Shown: positions 1 to 11,879 of the stretch, piece after piece
Layout of the letters: every line of letters starts with the position of its first letter
Numbering within the stretch: position 1 is the stretch's first letter
Source of the DNA: Chara braunii
Lineage: Eukaryota; Streptophyta; Charophyceae; Charales; Characeae
NCBI GenBank assembly: GCA_003427395.1
Contig: BFEA01000099.1
Span: forward strand, 90,065 to 123,222
Length of the DNA stretch: 33,158 bases
Reading direction: 5' to 3'
Translations under genes and position numbers: made by a program
Notes under the pieces: model-generated
Databases searched by the model: none
What the model was told of the DNA's origin: nothing
The model's input: only the letters and a program-made list of their open reading frames with translations

Positions 1-37
1 CCTCTCTGCCTACGGTTTACCGGGCAGTTCTATTTGA

Positions 38-39
<2 letters not shown>

Positions 40-73
<34 letters not shown>
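40..73. repeat. (TA)n microsatellite
   Basis: Uninterrupted TA dinucleotides. A second, interrupted TA tract lies near 392-418. Confidence 0.95.
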
Positions 74-76
<3 letters not shown>

Positions 77-620
77 TAGCACGGCAAACGTGTTCGTGCC
101 CTTCACGTTCGCTCGTTCGCACAAACAACTCGCAAACATGTTCAGGCGAACATATATTTTTTTCGTGAAAAAATAATAATAATAAAAAAATTGGTTTTTT
201 ATTTTTAACTCATGATTGACTACGAATTTGAACATGACTCGAACGCAAACGTTTCTTGTATTGTTATTTTACATAACATATATGTTTTTCAGATTTTTCA
301 GAGAACTTTTAGTTTTTTTTTTATGTTCGAGTTCGGAGGGTTTTTTACACTTGTTCGTGTTCGCCTCCGAACGCAAACACGGTGCTACGTATGTATATAT
401 ATATATAAATATATATATACTATAAATCTAAGGGTTGTGCTCCACTGGGGTTCCTCGATGAGTTTAGGGCTTCACAAAGGTTTTCACTTTTTTTACCGTT
501 TCGAGAACTCCGATCGTTTAAACGTTTGTTTTTTTTTTTTTAGTGTTTGTGTTTTCCACATGTTACACTGCATCTTTCACGATACTTAAGTGAAGTGCGA
601 CAGACTCGGTATCGTCTGCT
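74..620. other. AT-rich non-coding stretch with GTTCG-rich words
   Basis: No gene can be supported. The stretch mixes AT runs with repeated words such as GTTCG, CGAAC and TGTTCGTG around 90-140 and 345-385. Such words occur in some plant retrotransposon LTRs, but no LTR boundaries, primer binding site or target duplication could be found. The overlapping open frames here are rich in Phe, Tyr and Ile from T-rich DNA and look like chance frames. Confidence 0.5.
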
Positions 621-3600
621 AAGTATTTGCTATAGTTACAAAAAGATACAACGAGATTGAGAGTACCTAAGAGAATAAGGAAGGGGCAAGAAAATAACAA
701 AGACATATTGGTTTGTTATAATGTAAGTTATCAACGAAGTCCGCTTACGTCAGATCAGATTTCTTCATAACTCAAATTTTTCCATATACGAAACCACGTG
801 ACATTGGGATCATGTCAATACGTGACCTCTTAATTATTGGGCATTTTTCTTAAATAGTATTGATTTTGTTTTTCTTCGTTTTGTGATACCTAGCGTTAAA
901 ATCAAACTACTAAATGAACTTTACCTACTTGTCGAGTATGCTCATATAGTATGTATATTTCTTGAGCGTTATGACAGATTCGTAGTCTGCGACGAGGACA
1001 AACTCCGACCCTATAAATATGAGCGAAAATAATGGATATGAGCAAAAATAATGAATACCCTATAAAACCATAAAATAATTATTATTAGGATCCAACTGGA
1101 ATATATAAACATAATTGAGGTGCACTTGACTGCATGCTTATGTCTTTTAAGTATCGTTTTCGTCAAAATGGTTGAATTGAAATCAAACTATAATTTTGTC
1201 ACGATGACATAAAACTTGTATTGGTCAAATTAAATAAAAATTGAGATTAAAATAAGATTCACCCTAAAGAATGAAACGCCTACCGTCTTATTCTGAACAG
1301 AATGTAATCGAGTTGTATTAATTTTTTTTCCTAAATAACTTATAAAAAGTTAGTTAAATATTTTTAACTATAAAAATATTTGAAATAAAGCGTATATACA
1401 TTGTTTTCAAACAAAAGATATCTGATTGTTACCCTCATTTTTAAAGTACAAAAATTGTTATGTTTGAATAATATATAACTTTTATATTTATTTTTATAAT
1501 TTATTATTGTTATCTGCGTTGTTTCACCGTTGTGTCTCCCTCTAACACAAGACTTTTATTATTAATATGTACAGTTGATATTTTCGTTCAAATACATTTA
1601 TGATGAACGTAAATTGTGTTTGCGATATTTTAAATATTATGAAAAAACAAAAACGTTTATAGTGCATCCGCCTCTTCATAAAAAAACCTCCTTCACTCGT
1701 TCTCTATTTCATGCTCAATAAGATGATAAAGTATATATAATAAGGTAGAGGTATTGTAATATAATATGAATATCATACTACTATGTTTTTTTTTTATAAG
1801 ATAGATAGTGCATAACACAATGCAAAGACAACGTGATCTAATGTCAATCGCGACTCAATGGAAAATTCGGTTAGTATGACATGACTTCACTACTTTATAT
1901 TTTATGTATATGTTAAATATATATTTTTTATCGATGCAACATTTTAAATGTATCAGGATGATTTTCACATTTAAATACACTTACAATGTTATAAAGTTGT
2001 GTGAGACTTATTATGCATGTATATGATACATCTTTTTTAATCAATATGGTCAATCAACATACTCATATCGTCGGAACCATCGAACTACATAACCCCCTCT
2101 GATAATAAATATCATATACAATTGAGTTTGAAAAATATAAATATGTGTATAAAAGATGCGATCCCATAATAAATGAGGAGATTGAGGGCTGATTATAGTG
2201 AGTCAGTGGAGGGGAAAAAACTTATCCGATGACAGGAGCGTCATCCCCACTACCACTACCTCCGCCTCTATTAACACTATGTCCTCCACTTGACAAATTA
2301 TTTTAAGAGGAAGCAAGTGACATTATTATGTCTTTAACGACTTCAAAATTCATGATCAAAAGACAAAGGGGATTACCTCCAGATCGTCCATCATCCCGAA
2401 ACACTATGACTATATATCGTGAATAACACCTTGCATGTTGTTTCGTCTCTAATGAACCCATCAGTTCCTTATGGTAAGTGTAGTATGAGACCGATGGGTC
2501 GTTTCATATATAGCGATCATCCAATATTCGCCAACTTCAACTATGTCATAAAGCACTGATATGTTTTGACTCTTATATGAACCTCACACCTAAAATTGCA
2601 ACAGTTGGAATAGGGTGTAGGTCCAATAATACATTAAAAATTAATATGAGAAGAATTTTAGGAAAAACATGGTGTGAACTTTCTCGTCGGAGTTACTTCT
2701 CTATGTATCCGTTTAATATAAGAAGGTTTGAGGGAAAAATAAATAAATGTGATAATAAAAATTGGCAAAATTCCAACAACATTAAAAAAAAAAAACGTAG
2801 TTAGAAAAAAAAAATGAAAAATTTTGCATATTTACAAAGACGAATTACTAACAAATATCTCATTATTGATACATCCACTGTTATGTTTCAAACAAGGCAA
2901 GTGTACGGGTGGGATCATTGAGGTTAGCTATGATCCATGTACTTACTTAATATAATTTGAAGTTCAAGAAGGAAGATCAATGTTAGTTTCTTTGCTCTTG
3001 AGTCTCTTCATTTGTATAGGGTACACCAACTGAACCGCGTTGAAAATGAAAATCATAATAACTATATTAGGAACAAAAGTTTGATGTAAAGGCAAAATTT
3101 TGGTATGACAGACTATGTGATGATTATCGTATTATTGTAAGGTGAAAAAAATGAATAAGAAGAAAAATAAGTGTCAATAAATACAAAACATATTAATAAA
3201 AAACCATAATTTCAAAACCTATTGGAAAAAGGATATGACTTACACATTTATCGTGTGTTTTTCCATACATCTCATTTATATACATGTGTCAAATAATATG
3301 GTATGAACAAACGTATATATCAAAGTACTATGGGGTTGATGTGGGGTAAATTGATGAAACTAAATTGTTTTAATCTTAGTTTGTCAACACATCTATGTCG
3401 AGAGAGACCAAACATTCATAAACACATTATATGCAGAGCGAATAAGTAAGAGACACGCTAAGTAAAAAAACGTACAATCCTACCAACAATTGCACAACAA
3501 CTGACAATTCGTCATCTCGTACTCACAGAATCTTCTAACGACCATCACCCCACAAATTTGATCGTCATATGAGTTTACACATATCCTGCTTCATTAAAGC

Positions 3601-6340
3601 AGCCACACGACTTTGATGAATTACAATCAACACAATACCCCTTTTTACTTGCCAACCAACCAGAACATAGGCAGTCTACCCCATTCAGTTGCTCAATGTT
3701 AGAGTAAAAAGTATGTACATCACACTAATCGGATTTATAGTTGTGTACTTGGGGAAGAAAAATGTATGCATATTATGTCGATGAGAGAAAAGAGATAGGA
3801 ACGAGGGAAAAAGTTATTGTAAAAAGTATAATACAGCAACGGTCTGTGGGACGTAATGTAACTTTACAAGTTGATCCGATATGAAATATCATTGAAACAA
3901 TCATAACAACAAGAGAAACTGAACTGAAAGAATAATTTTAATGAGAATGAGGGAGGCGCAAGGAGCTTGAAAGAAAAAAGAAAGGAGAAGGGAAAAAATA
4001 ATTATATTATGCAGAGAGAGATTGAAAGACTTGGTTGCATACGCTGAAACTTGAAGTTGTGACATATAAATATTAAAAATATATATTACAGATATGAGCA
4101 AAAAATTAAGGAAGAGCGAAACGAAAAAGTGATGAAAACTTCTATTAGGTGAAATGTTGATAAAAAAAAAGGGGCGGTGTTTAAATTTTCAAGTATGAAG
4201 GCCTACGTGTGGATGTCAAAACAAACAAAAACACCCTAAGCACAATTACTCAGGTCCGAAACAACAAAACATAGAAAAAATAGTATCTAACTTGCAAAAT
4301 TGATAAAGGAAAAAAAATAGATTTCAACAACTGAAAAACGCTTAGCGGATGCTTTATAGCAAGATGAACTAGTATACACCCATGCAGAATATAAAAAACA
4401 AAGACGAGTAGAAAATCAAACGTCTTGAAAAAAAATGCATCACAACTAGGCAAATAAAAAATCAGGGGAAATCGCATCCATATGGTCAATTTTCCTCAGG
4501 AAACAGTTACCTTGTAGGTCTCAGAAAACTATTTTCCATCCTCCCTAAATTTTCATAGGGAGTGAACAGTTGGAGATAGCACGACCAACCTCAAGAATTG
4601 ACCCACCTCTTACGAAGATTTAAATTTATAGAGAGAAATTCACACTTGCTGGAAACTACGACCAACACCCTAATTATAAAGAAAACTCACAAAACAAGAA
4701 ACGTCGTCTAACATTCCCTGATGATTAAATAAAACAAAGTTAAGTATATAGTCCACATAATATACCTCTGATAGGAATGAATGATTGTCATCTACAAATA
4801 GACTATCACCCAAAGAGGTGGTTTTGACGAAAACATTCATAATCGACTTATAGTCTTGAAATCATATAGAAAAGCTGACACTTACACTCTGAGGGGTAGG
4901 TCTCACTTCCCTAGATTCTTCATTTTTAACTCTAGATTATAAAGATCAATGACCAGAAGTGAAAAATACTAGTTAGTGCAACTTAGTCCCTATACTATAC
5001 TGCTAGTCGAGAGATAATTTGATTTTTGTTTTAGTAACGTCGTACTTCAGTCACAAAGTTACTATCTTGGGGTGATGGGAACTCTCTCGGATATGAACCC
5101 CATAGTGAGGATGACTCCTTTCCGTTGGCAAGGAGTGTCAAACTGCTGGAAACAAGGTCTTGTATCTCTTATAATTGTTCAATTATAAAACAAAATAGAA
5201 ACACATCCCTTTATATTATGTTTGTATAAAATTATAGACAGTGTAAGCCTTTGTAAATTAGAGAAACCAATCGTTCTTTTTTATCTTTTTGAGCGCGAAA
5301 CCCTTCTGCCACAACCTTCGTCTGTTGATTGTTATCTCTGGTGGTACTCCTTAACCCATGTGTACTCGGCAAGTATAGTATCTTCCTAAGGTCGTCGATC
5401 AACTACCTTGGTGTGGACAATGACTAAGTACAATCCCCGCGTGACAATAAAGAAATCATGTTCAGGTTCTCCCGCAATAATCAACCTTTTATATCTTTGT
5501 TTAGTCTTTCCATCTGATTTCTTGTCCAGGATGCAAAAATGTATCGAACCCTCTCAATGTTACAAAATATGTTCATTGTTTTGTCAATTTATTACGGTTC
5601 GTGCTTATTTCAATCTTTGTTTTCTTTTATTATAATCTAACCATTGTTTCTACGTACTTTGTCAATAATGCAATGTCTTGTTCAAGGGTGGTTGATAGTT
5701 TTTTTATTCCATATTAACTAGGTAACAAGGGGGATAACCAAATTACTTAATTTCTTTTGAATTTTGACTTTTGTACTTGTAAGGAAACATTAAGGATTAT
5801 TGTCTTCTGATTCCATATCAGTTTTTTTCCCATTAATTTATTATATAAGGCACCCATCACTGCCATAAGCTAACTGCGAGAGGATAGAGGAACAACACAT
5901 ATTATATATCATCTTCCATTCTCCTTCTAGGTGCATTTTCCAGACAAAATTATTAGATAGACGTCTATGTGCTAATTGTCTAAAAAAACTCACAATCTTA
6001 ACCCGTTCTGTTTCGTCGACTCGTTTTGAATTAATGTTGGGTTCTGTTCGAGGTGTTGGTATGCATGCATGTTCCCATTTATTGTTTGTTGTGCTTTCAA
6101 AATTGTTAGGTTGTGTTTATAACCTATAGTTTTGTTTTGTGGTATACTTCAAATACCCTATTATATTTTAATTTTGTTTCGTCTTGTACCATTCAGTTAG
6201 GTCAAACGGAAGGGTGTATATGAGGATACAAAGACAATAGGAGGTCGATACGAGTTGTGCCCGATCTTCACGACCCTAATCCTTATGAGCCTAGTTTTAT
6301 TCAAATTTTGTTGTGCTTGAGTGCAAGTCGTGAACTAAGC
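621..6340. other. Long AT-rich region without a supportable gene
   Basis: About 5.7 kb of AT-rich sequence. The open frames are short and dominated by codons expected from AT composition, and no domain is recognised. Small structures include a 19-bp-period direct repeat near 1018-1056 (TATGAGCRAAAATAATG twice). A minus-strand stretch at about 2222-2457 encodes a Gly/Ser-rich segment (GGHSVNRGGGSGSGDD) after a stop-interrupted frame; this could be the relic of a transposase linker but is too weak to name. No RNA genes or terminal inverted repeats were recognised. Confidence 0.5.
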
Positions 6341-6419
6341 TCATTTATTGGTTATTCTATTTACCAGACATGACTTAGATAGCAGAGAGGGGTCGTCCAC
6401 CTTTATCACCCAATCATCT

Positions 6420-6616
6420 TCAAAAATCCTTAGGCCCCTTATCAGGGTCTGGATCAGGGGGATAGGCTTTACAATGGGCACAACCCTGTATGAAATCTTG
6501 TATGTCCCCCTTAACTCTGTTAAGGGGGTGGGCTCCTTCCATTTCTTAGCGACGACTTCCTTTGTATGTCCTATTGTAAATATGCCTTTCTCAACAATGT
6601 GTCGACAAAGTTGCAA
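6420..6616 (-). pseudogene. Possible decayed retrotransposon integrase zinc-finger fragment
   Basis: Two short overlapping minus-strand frames together recall the H2C2 zinc-binding region that precedes the catalytic core of Ty3/gypsy and Ty1/copia integrases. The upstream frame reads GIFTIGHTKEVVAKKW and has the histidine part. The downstream frame (6420-6545) reads DIQDFIQGCAHCKAYPP, with a C-x2-C pair in the usual context of an acidic or aromatic word followed by a basic or proline-rich tail. The frames are out of register and contain stops, no catalytic DDE core was seen, and no LTRs were found. This is a family-level guess from a short motif. The alternative is a chance frame. Confidence 0.25.
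6506..6528. repeat. Perfect hairpin, 10-bp arms
   Basis: CCCCCTTAAC, a 3-nt TCT loop, then GTTAAGGGGG. The arms are exactly complementary. The hairpin lies inside the integrase-like fragment. Confidence 0.9.
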
Positions 6617-6718
6617 AAATGTATTTGTAAGGGTTTACCCACTGGGTCTCCCATGTGTGGGTTGCCAAACAAAGATTGTTTATATACCTCGCCTTATCTC
6701 AAAGGCAGGTCCCATTTC

Positions 6719-6739
6719 CTCGATAAAATTATTATCGAG
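6719..6739. repeat. Perfect hairpin, 8-bp arms
   Basis: CTCGATAA, a 5-nt loop, then TTATCGAG. No T-run or other sign of a terminator role follows. Confidence 0.85.
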
Positions 6740-6814
6740 AATTCAATGGTTTATTTCCAGAAAGTGTTCTTAAACATGTTAGCCATCATGCTTATTGGAG
6801 TTCAAAAAACGTGA

Positions 6815-7328
6815 AGATCTCAAGAGGGGTTACGTTGGGTCGCACCTTATCTACTGAATGAATATGTGAGATTTTGGAACAAACTATGAGACTCGGTACC
6901 AGGCTAAAGGTTCTCACGGGATACAATCTCTAAAGTATAACTTCATGATTCATGTCATGTGAAGGACCACGTTCTGTGTTTTCCGAGTGTATCCCAAATC
7001 CCCCTAAGCTATTGCGTTGTGCTAATTGGTCATTGTTTATCCTCTTTATACAATTATATTTTTATCGCTATTTTTTAAGGGATATAAGACACAATATCTT
7101 ATAACTTTAAGTTGATTCATTTAATTTTTGTCGAGGGATCAAAGATGATCTTGTACCATATAGCCCCCTGGGCAACATTATTTATTAGGGGTTACTACGA
7201 GGGCATTACAAAACAGTTTGAAATTACTTTTGGGGCCAAAACAAGTTTTAAATTTCACTCTGGCATTGTATAAAAGCCAGCTTCTTAGTTAGGTACATAG
7301 TCAGGAGTGCAACATGAAACTCGTTTTG
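6815..7328. other. AT-rich spacer left of the hAT-type element
   Basis: No gene is seen. The sequence near 7228-7255 (GGGGCCAAAACAAGTTT followed by AAATTTCAC) resembles the sequence immediately flanking and inside the transposon to the right, which suggests older copies of the same repeat family nearby. Confidence 0.4.
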
Positions 7329-7336
7329 GCCCCAAG
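7329..7336. repeat. Left target-site duplication GCCCCAAG
   Basis: Exact match to the 8 bases directly after the right end of the hAT-type element. Joining the two flanks gives a continuous empty site that resembles nearby sequence. Confidence 0.85.
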
Positions 7337-8076
7337 CAGGGTTGCCGGCGTTCGGGACGGGTCGAATGCCCGAACGTACGGGACCCCTTCGGAAGGCGTT
7401 CGGTCGTTCAGACCGAACACGGACAAAAAAAAAAAAAATTCAAAAAATTCTGAAAAGAAACTATGTTATGGATAAAATTAAACTACACAACATTTGCCGG
7501 GGCACTACATCCAAATTCTTAACCACATTTGAATTAAAATTCAAATACAGAAAATAAACACTTTGATAAAAATAAGAAAAAATAAAAAGAGAATTAAAAT
7601 GAGTGAGTGTGCCAGCACCTTTTCGACACCGCCATCTTTGCTGATTTTGAATTATTTTTTGGCATTGACAAATGCCCTGAAAATTTACAGATATGTGGTT
7701 TATAAAATTAATAACTCGTTAAAATGATTTCAAAAAATAATAAAATTGTTTAGGCCCCGAAATAAAGTGAAAACAAAAAGTAGAAATGAAAAAAAACAAA
7801 ATAGTGAGTGGGCGAGCATGTTTTGACACCCCCATCTGTGGCGATTTTTAATGTTTTTTTGGCTCAGCAGAATGGCTTCAAACTTTATAGCCGTGTAGGT
7901 TGCATCATAGAGAACTCACAAAAAAAAAATCAGAAAAACAAACTTATTTTTAGGCCCCAAAACAAGTTTTGGCGGGGGCCGAACCTGGAGGTGTTCGGCC
8001 CCCGAACGGGACCCCGAACGGCCGAACGTTCGGCGGCCAGTCCGGGGGCCCCCGAACGTTTGGTCAGGTAACCCTG
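7337..8076. mobile_element. Non-autonomous hAT-type transposon (MITE-like), 740 bp
   Basis: The ends are inverted: the left begins CAGGGTTGCC and the right ends GGTAACCCTG (9 of 10 bases matching as inverted repeats). They are flanked by identical 8-bp direct repeats GCCCCAAG. An 8-bp target duplication with CAGGG-type termini is the hallmark of the hAT superfamily. The ends are very GC-rich and packed with CGTTCGG/CCGAACG words on both strands, which could be subterminal transposase-binding repeats. The core is AT-rich and holds two diverged direct copies of a ~200-bp unit (from about 7603 and 7803, each with GTGAGTG, a CCATCT word and a TTAGGCCCC word). No transposase frame exists, so mobility would need a transposase encoded elsewhere. 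Confidence 0.85.
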
Positions 8077-8084
8077 GCCCCAAG
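8077..8084. repeat. Right target-site duplication GCCCCAAG
   Basis: Exact copy of positions 7329-7336. The identical sequence suggests a fairly recent insertion. Confidence 0.85.
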
Positions 8085-8211
8085 TGTAATTTCAAATTGT
8101 TTTTGTGACTCCTGCGTAGTTCTCTTGTTTATTATTAGGGTATTCCCATATATGATATTGAATATTTTAACTCATTTTCTCATTTGTTCTCGTATTTCAT
8201 TCAGGATGAGA

Positions 8212-8613
8212 TTATTGTGATTGGTAAGTGTGCCTAAGACTGTGATGAAAATTCTCAATAATTTCAAAAATATTTTCGTATGTCTCCACTGTACTTTGAG
8301 CTCGTCCAGTGAATGGATGTTGTGAGGATATAACTACCAACCGTCCGTTTTTTCAATCCCTATTGACTTGCAGGTTTGAAGCGATCTGGAAATCATTTAA
8401 GTTAATGATATCTCTTATCTTATCGAGATTGTCTGGTGTCACGTTGTAGATAATTATGAGGTAATTAGCGGACATGTAGCTTAAGGGTAGAATAATATTA
8501 GGGAGAGAGCGTGTATATACACAGTTTATTTTACCTCTAATTATGAGATAAATTTTCAATGCCTCCATAACCACTAGAAGCAAAAAGACAGCGATGAGAT
8601 CCCTATGTTTCAT
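8212..8613 (-). pseudogene. Unrecognised minus-strand frame interrupted by one TGA
   Basis: Reading right to left, an 86-codon frame (8353-8613) has a hydrophobic stretch near its start (LIAVFLLLVVMEALKIYLII), and its last part reads VTPDNLDKIRDIINLNDFQI. A single TGA at 8353-8355 stops it, but the same frame stays open for 46 further codons to a TAA at 8212-8214, reading on with QHPFTGRAQSTVETYENIFE. The two parts look compositionally alike and protein-like (mixed charge, no homopolymers) despite AT-rich DNA. The first codon is not a clear ATG-led gene start, and I do not recognise the family. It may be a decayed gene or transposon fragment, or a chance frame. Confidence 0.3.
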
Positions 8614-8639
8614 CGATCTTTGTATAAGAAAATTTTATG

Positions 8640-9840
8640 AGATATGACCATTAATCATTACGCAAACATCCGTATTGTGATAAAATGTATGAATCTGTTG
8701 TCAGACGACAGAGCCATAACTTAGTTTTCGACGACAAAGGGTTAAAAAAGTTATAATCTACATAATCGTATACGTTTTTATAATCAATGACAAAAATAAT
8801 TATCTCATGTTTGGTTTATCTAACGATTTCAATAATCTCATTTACGAATAAAATGTTGCCCGTATATGTCTATCTACCTTAAATCTGGCTTCATCAACAC
8901 TTATAATATTGAGAAAAATATGTGAAATTTCGTTAGGCAAAGCTTTGGACATACTTTAATGAACAACTCACAAAAGGTGAGGCAATAATTATTTATATTG
9001 CTTCGATCCCCTTTTTTGTATATTAATGTTATCACAATCAGACCAACCACTTCTGTCATGATAATTTGATTGTTATTATGATAAATATTTGTATGACTTA
9101 TAAGATGTCAAACAAAAATTCAAATGCACAAGAAAAATATGCATTTTTTTTCCATTCACAACAATAAACTCATTTATTTCAAAATTATTTGTCAAAATAA
9201 ATATACGTTTTTTTTGCTAATTTTTGAAACACGCAGATTGCCATAAATATACATATATATATATATTTTATTGTTTGTAATTTTTATAAAAATTTACTTA
9301 TTTAGTTATCTCACATGACTATGTGTCTGCTTTACTATGCAAAACCTCAACTCTCTACTTGATCAAATAAGAAAAGAGAAGGAGGGTAAGGATGTGACAT
9401 AGGCAGCAAAGGGGTTGGGTTAGAAAAAAAATTAGGAGAAGGAATAACAAGAGAAAACAATAAATAGGGAGAAATCATAGCCAAGTCTGACAAGGGGTTA
9501 AAGGGGTTAAAACAAATTAAGGTAGGACAAATGAGAAAGCTTGAGTTTTGTAGAGGGGTCTAGTTTTTTTATTTTTTTTTATGTTATGTATAATTTGAAT
9601 ACTTACTTAGGCGCATGAGTGACAACTAGTTAATCCTCTAAAGGGGAAGTAGAAAAAAAAAAAACTAGTTTTTCAACAAGTGCAGTTCCCCATCGATAGT
9701 TTGGAGGAACTTTGGACCGATTCCTATAAAAGGAGGTATACTTTTGGAGGGACTCTTACTACATCCCAAAACAGGTATCCGTCCATAAATGTTTTGTTTT
9801 AACCACCACTATGTTTTCTAACCATTTTTTCAAAGTTATA
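8640..9840. other. AT-rich non-coding stretch
   Basis: No gene is seen. It contains a short near-palindrome at 8696-8712 (CTGTTGTC-A-GACGACAG, one G-T pair) and a TA tract near 9249-9267. Poly-A and poly-T runs are common. Confidence 0.5.
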
Positions 9841-9842
9841 AG

Positions 9843-10100
9843 TTGCGCGTTGTCATAACTTTTGGGGCTCGGACTCCAAGGCAAAATGATCGGCGGCATC
9901 AACCAAAAGGAGGTCCGCTCCAGTTTTTCTTTTTTGGATCACGTAACTTTTGTAGCCACAAAAAATGCCTCAAAAGTATTGGTGGTTTAACAGGTGGGAA
10001 AACAGTATGCTTGAAGAAGACATATCATACGGGTAGTTTGGATGCCAGAGATGAACATTTTTTCTACAGGTCCTATGAGTATACCCTACATGCCCCCTGA
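9843..10100 (+). repeat. Dispersed repeat copy (family also at 10670 and 20500)
   Basis: The stretch AACTTTTGGGGCTCGGAC, followed by CAAAATGATCGGCGGCATCA and a CTCCAGTTTTT word, matches with gaps the sequences around 10673-10720 and 20499-20600. An 85-codon frame covers it, and one peptide word (RQNDRRHQPKGGP) is partly kept at 20500 (EQNGWWHQRKKGC). That hints at an old coding source such as a transposon, but no domain is recognised. Treated here as a dispersed repeat. Confidence 0.4.
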
Positions 10101-10600
10101 AATTCTATAGTGTATCCTCCTCTATATCTGTAAGCATTCTCGTTGAGCTACCATAGACATTATTGAATGACCTAGGCCAATATCTAAATTATGACAACCC
10201 CTAAGAACCTGGGTGCATCTTTTTAGCGCAACTTTTCTGTTGTTTGTTGTTTTTGTTTTTATTGTTGTTATTGTCGTTGTTCAATCGTATTGTTCGGTTT
10301 ATATCTTTTAAAGTTATTATTTTCAATTTGGCAATACCTCTCTTAATAGTAAAGTTATCCCCAACTTTTTGTAAGGAGAGGACAATTGTCGCTACTGTTT
10401 TGTTTGATTATCTACTATAGATTTGCCATTCAATAACCGTCCTCCCCTATGCACTAAGGTGGACCACTTCTAAATCCTATGAGTCTGTAATTTCTTGCCT
10501 CTGACCTACCGGGCTACAATGATAAAGTGCACCATCAAAAAAAAAAAAGTGTGTTGCTGACTTTTTGGAAACGTTTTGACGACAGTGCAACACCAAACCC
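10101..10600. other. Non-coding stretch
   Basis: No gene, RNA or repeat of note was recognised apart from T-rich runs near 10230-10330 and an A12 run near 10539. Confidence 0.45.
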
Positions 10601-10607
10601 GCTTGTT

Positions 10608-10630
10608 CTAGTGGTTAAAACCACCAGTAC
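10608..10630. repeat. Imperfect palindrome related to 11880-11901
   Basis: The core GTGGTT-AA-AACCAC is flanked by CTA and CAGTACC. It is the same family as the perfect palindrome at 11880 and the half-copies at 11616 and 20448. Confidence 0.6.
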
Positions 10631-10919
10631 CTCCCCCACTGTTGGGAAATGACGTGATGCTGGCTAATACCCGAACTTTTTGGGGGTCGGACACATGGTT
10701 GGCGGTGTCTCATAAATCATACTTTTCTTTTGCCCGTTCACGAAAGGAAAAAAAAAAAAAAGGCCTTTGTACTGCAATGATGTCGGGCAGGGTAGTCTAG
10801 GAGACCGTCTTCACTGTCTTGAATGCATCTCAGAACAAAGACGGTCACATTCTGAAACTTGTTGTTTTCTCTTTTTTATTTATCTTTTGTTTGTTATGTG
10901 TCCTTTGCCAACGAGGCAG

Positions 10920-11210
10920 ACGGAATCCGTGATCTGCTCTAGTTGTGTTTCCTCAGATGATTGTAACCCTGATGTTTCCATCCGTTTTCAAGGCCGAATT
11001 CGTATTTCCGTCTTTTTTTTTTCTTGTTTTTTTTTTCTATAATCTGACAATCTGAATCTGTGATCTGCTCGAGCTGTGTTCCCTCAGAGGATGTGAACCC
11101 TGATCACATTGGCACTTACGGGAATGTATCTTTTCATTTTCAGGGCCGAATCCGTTTTTTTTTTTTTTTTTTTTTTGAGTTTCTGGAATCTGACAACCTG
11201 GCCACGGGGC
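10920..11210. repeat. Tandem duplication, unit about 131-147 bp, next to the gap
   Basis: GTGATCTGCTC, a CTGTGTT/TTGTGTT word, CCTCAGA, AACCCTGAT and GGCCGAA followed by a poly-T tract occur in the same order at 10929-11040 and 11060-11176. The second copy runs into the assembly gap. The poly-T tract is longer in copy 2. Confidence 0.7.
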
Positions 11211-11216
11211 TGAGAT

Positions 11217-11495
11217 NNNNNNNNNNNNNNNNNNNNNNNNNNNNNNNNNNNNNNNNNNNNNNNNNNNNNNNNNNNNNNNNNNNNNNNNNNNNNNNNNNNN
11301 NNNNNNNNNNNNNNNNNNNNNNNNNNNNNNNNNNNNNNNNNNNNNNNNNNNNNNNNNNNNNNNNNNNNNNNNNNNNNNNNNNNNNNNNNNNNNNNNNNNN
11401 NNNNNNNNNNNNNNNNNNNNNNNNNNNNNNNNNNNNNNNNNNNNNNNNNNNNNNNNNNNNNNNNNNNNNNNNNNNNNNNNNNNNNNNNNNNNNNN
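11217..11495. other. Assembly gap (279 N)
   Basis: Unresolved bases. A T23 run (11496-11518) abuts the right side, and a T22 run ends about 40 bp before the left side. Together with the tandem duplication this probably explains why assembly failed. Any frame crossing the Ns is meaningless. Confidence 0.99.
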
Positions 11496-11757
11496 TTTTT
11501 TTTTTTTTTTTTTTTTTTCCCTTCCCGTGAGAGTACCATCAAGAAATGGAGTGGGACCCAGGCTCGGCAAAACTCGGAGCGCAGTGAAAATCAGGGTCGG
11601 CAAAAAGAGGCTCGGAGGTACTGGTGGTTTAAGCCTACAACTGTTCCTTTTATTGAGATTTACAGGGGACTTCTTCCACCCTATGGGAGCACTATTTTGT
11701 GAAGGCATTATCATGGTAGGCGTTGAGCAACCTTGTAGAGAGTGGGTGCATATTAGA

Positions 11758-11842
11758 GGTGTGTCATACCCTAGGTCGTGGATGGCACAGTGGTATTATA
11801 GAGTTCAACAACGTAACGGTGTGTATACCCTAGGTCGTGGAT
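11758..11842. repeat. Direct repeat, about 25 bp twice
   Basis: GGTGTGT, then ATACCCTAGGTCGTGGAT, occurs at 11758-11783 and 11818-11842 with one base of difference in spacing. Confidence 0.8.
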
Positions 11843-11879
11843 AAGCGATTTATTTTTCTTTGCAAGGTCGGGGCCGTGT

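Noticed and set aside
74-620. LTR of a retrotransposon
   Set aside because: GTTCG-rich words are suggestive, but no paired LTR, TG..CA boundaries, primer binding site or target duplication was found.
11037-11714. Long open frames across the N gap
   Set aside because: They are open only because Ns carry no stops, and they are bounded by poly-Lys or poly-Phe from homopolymers.
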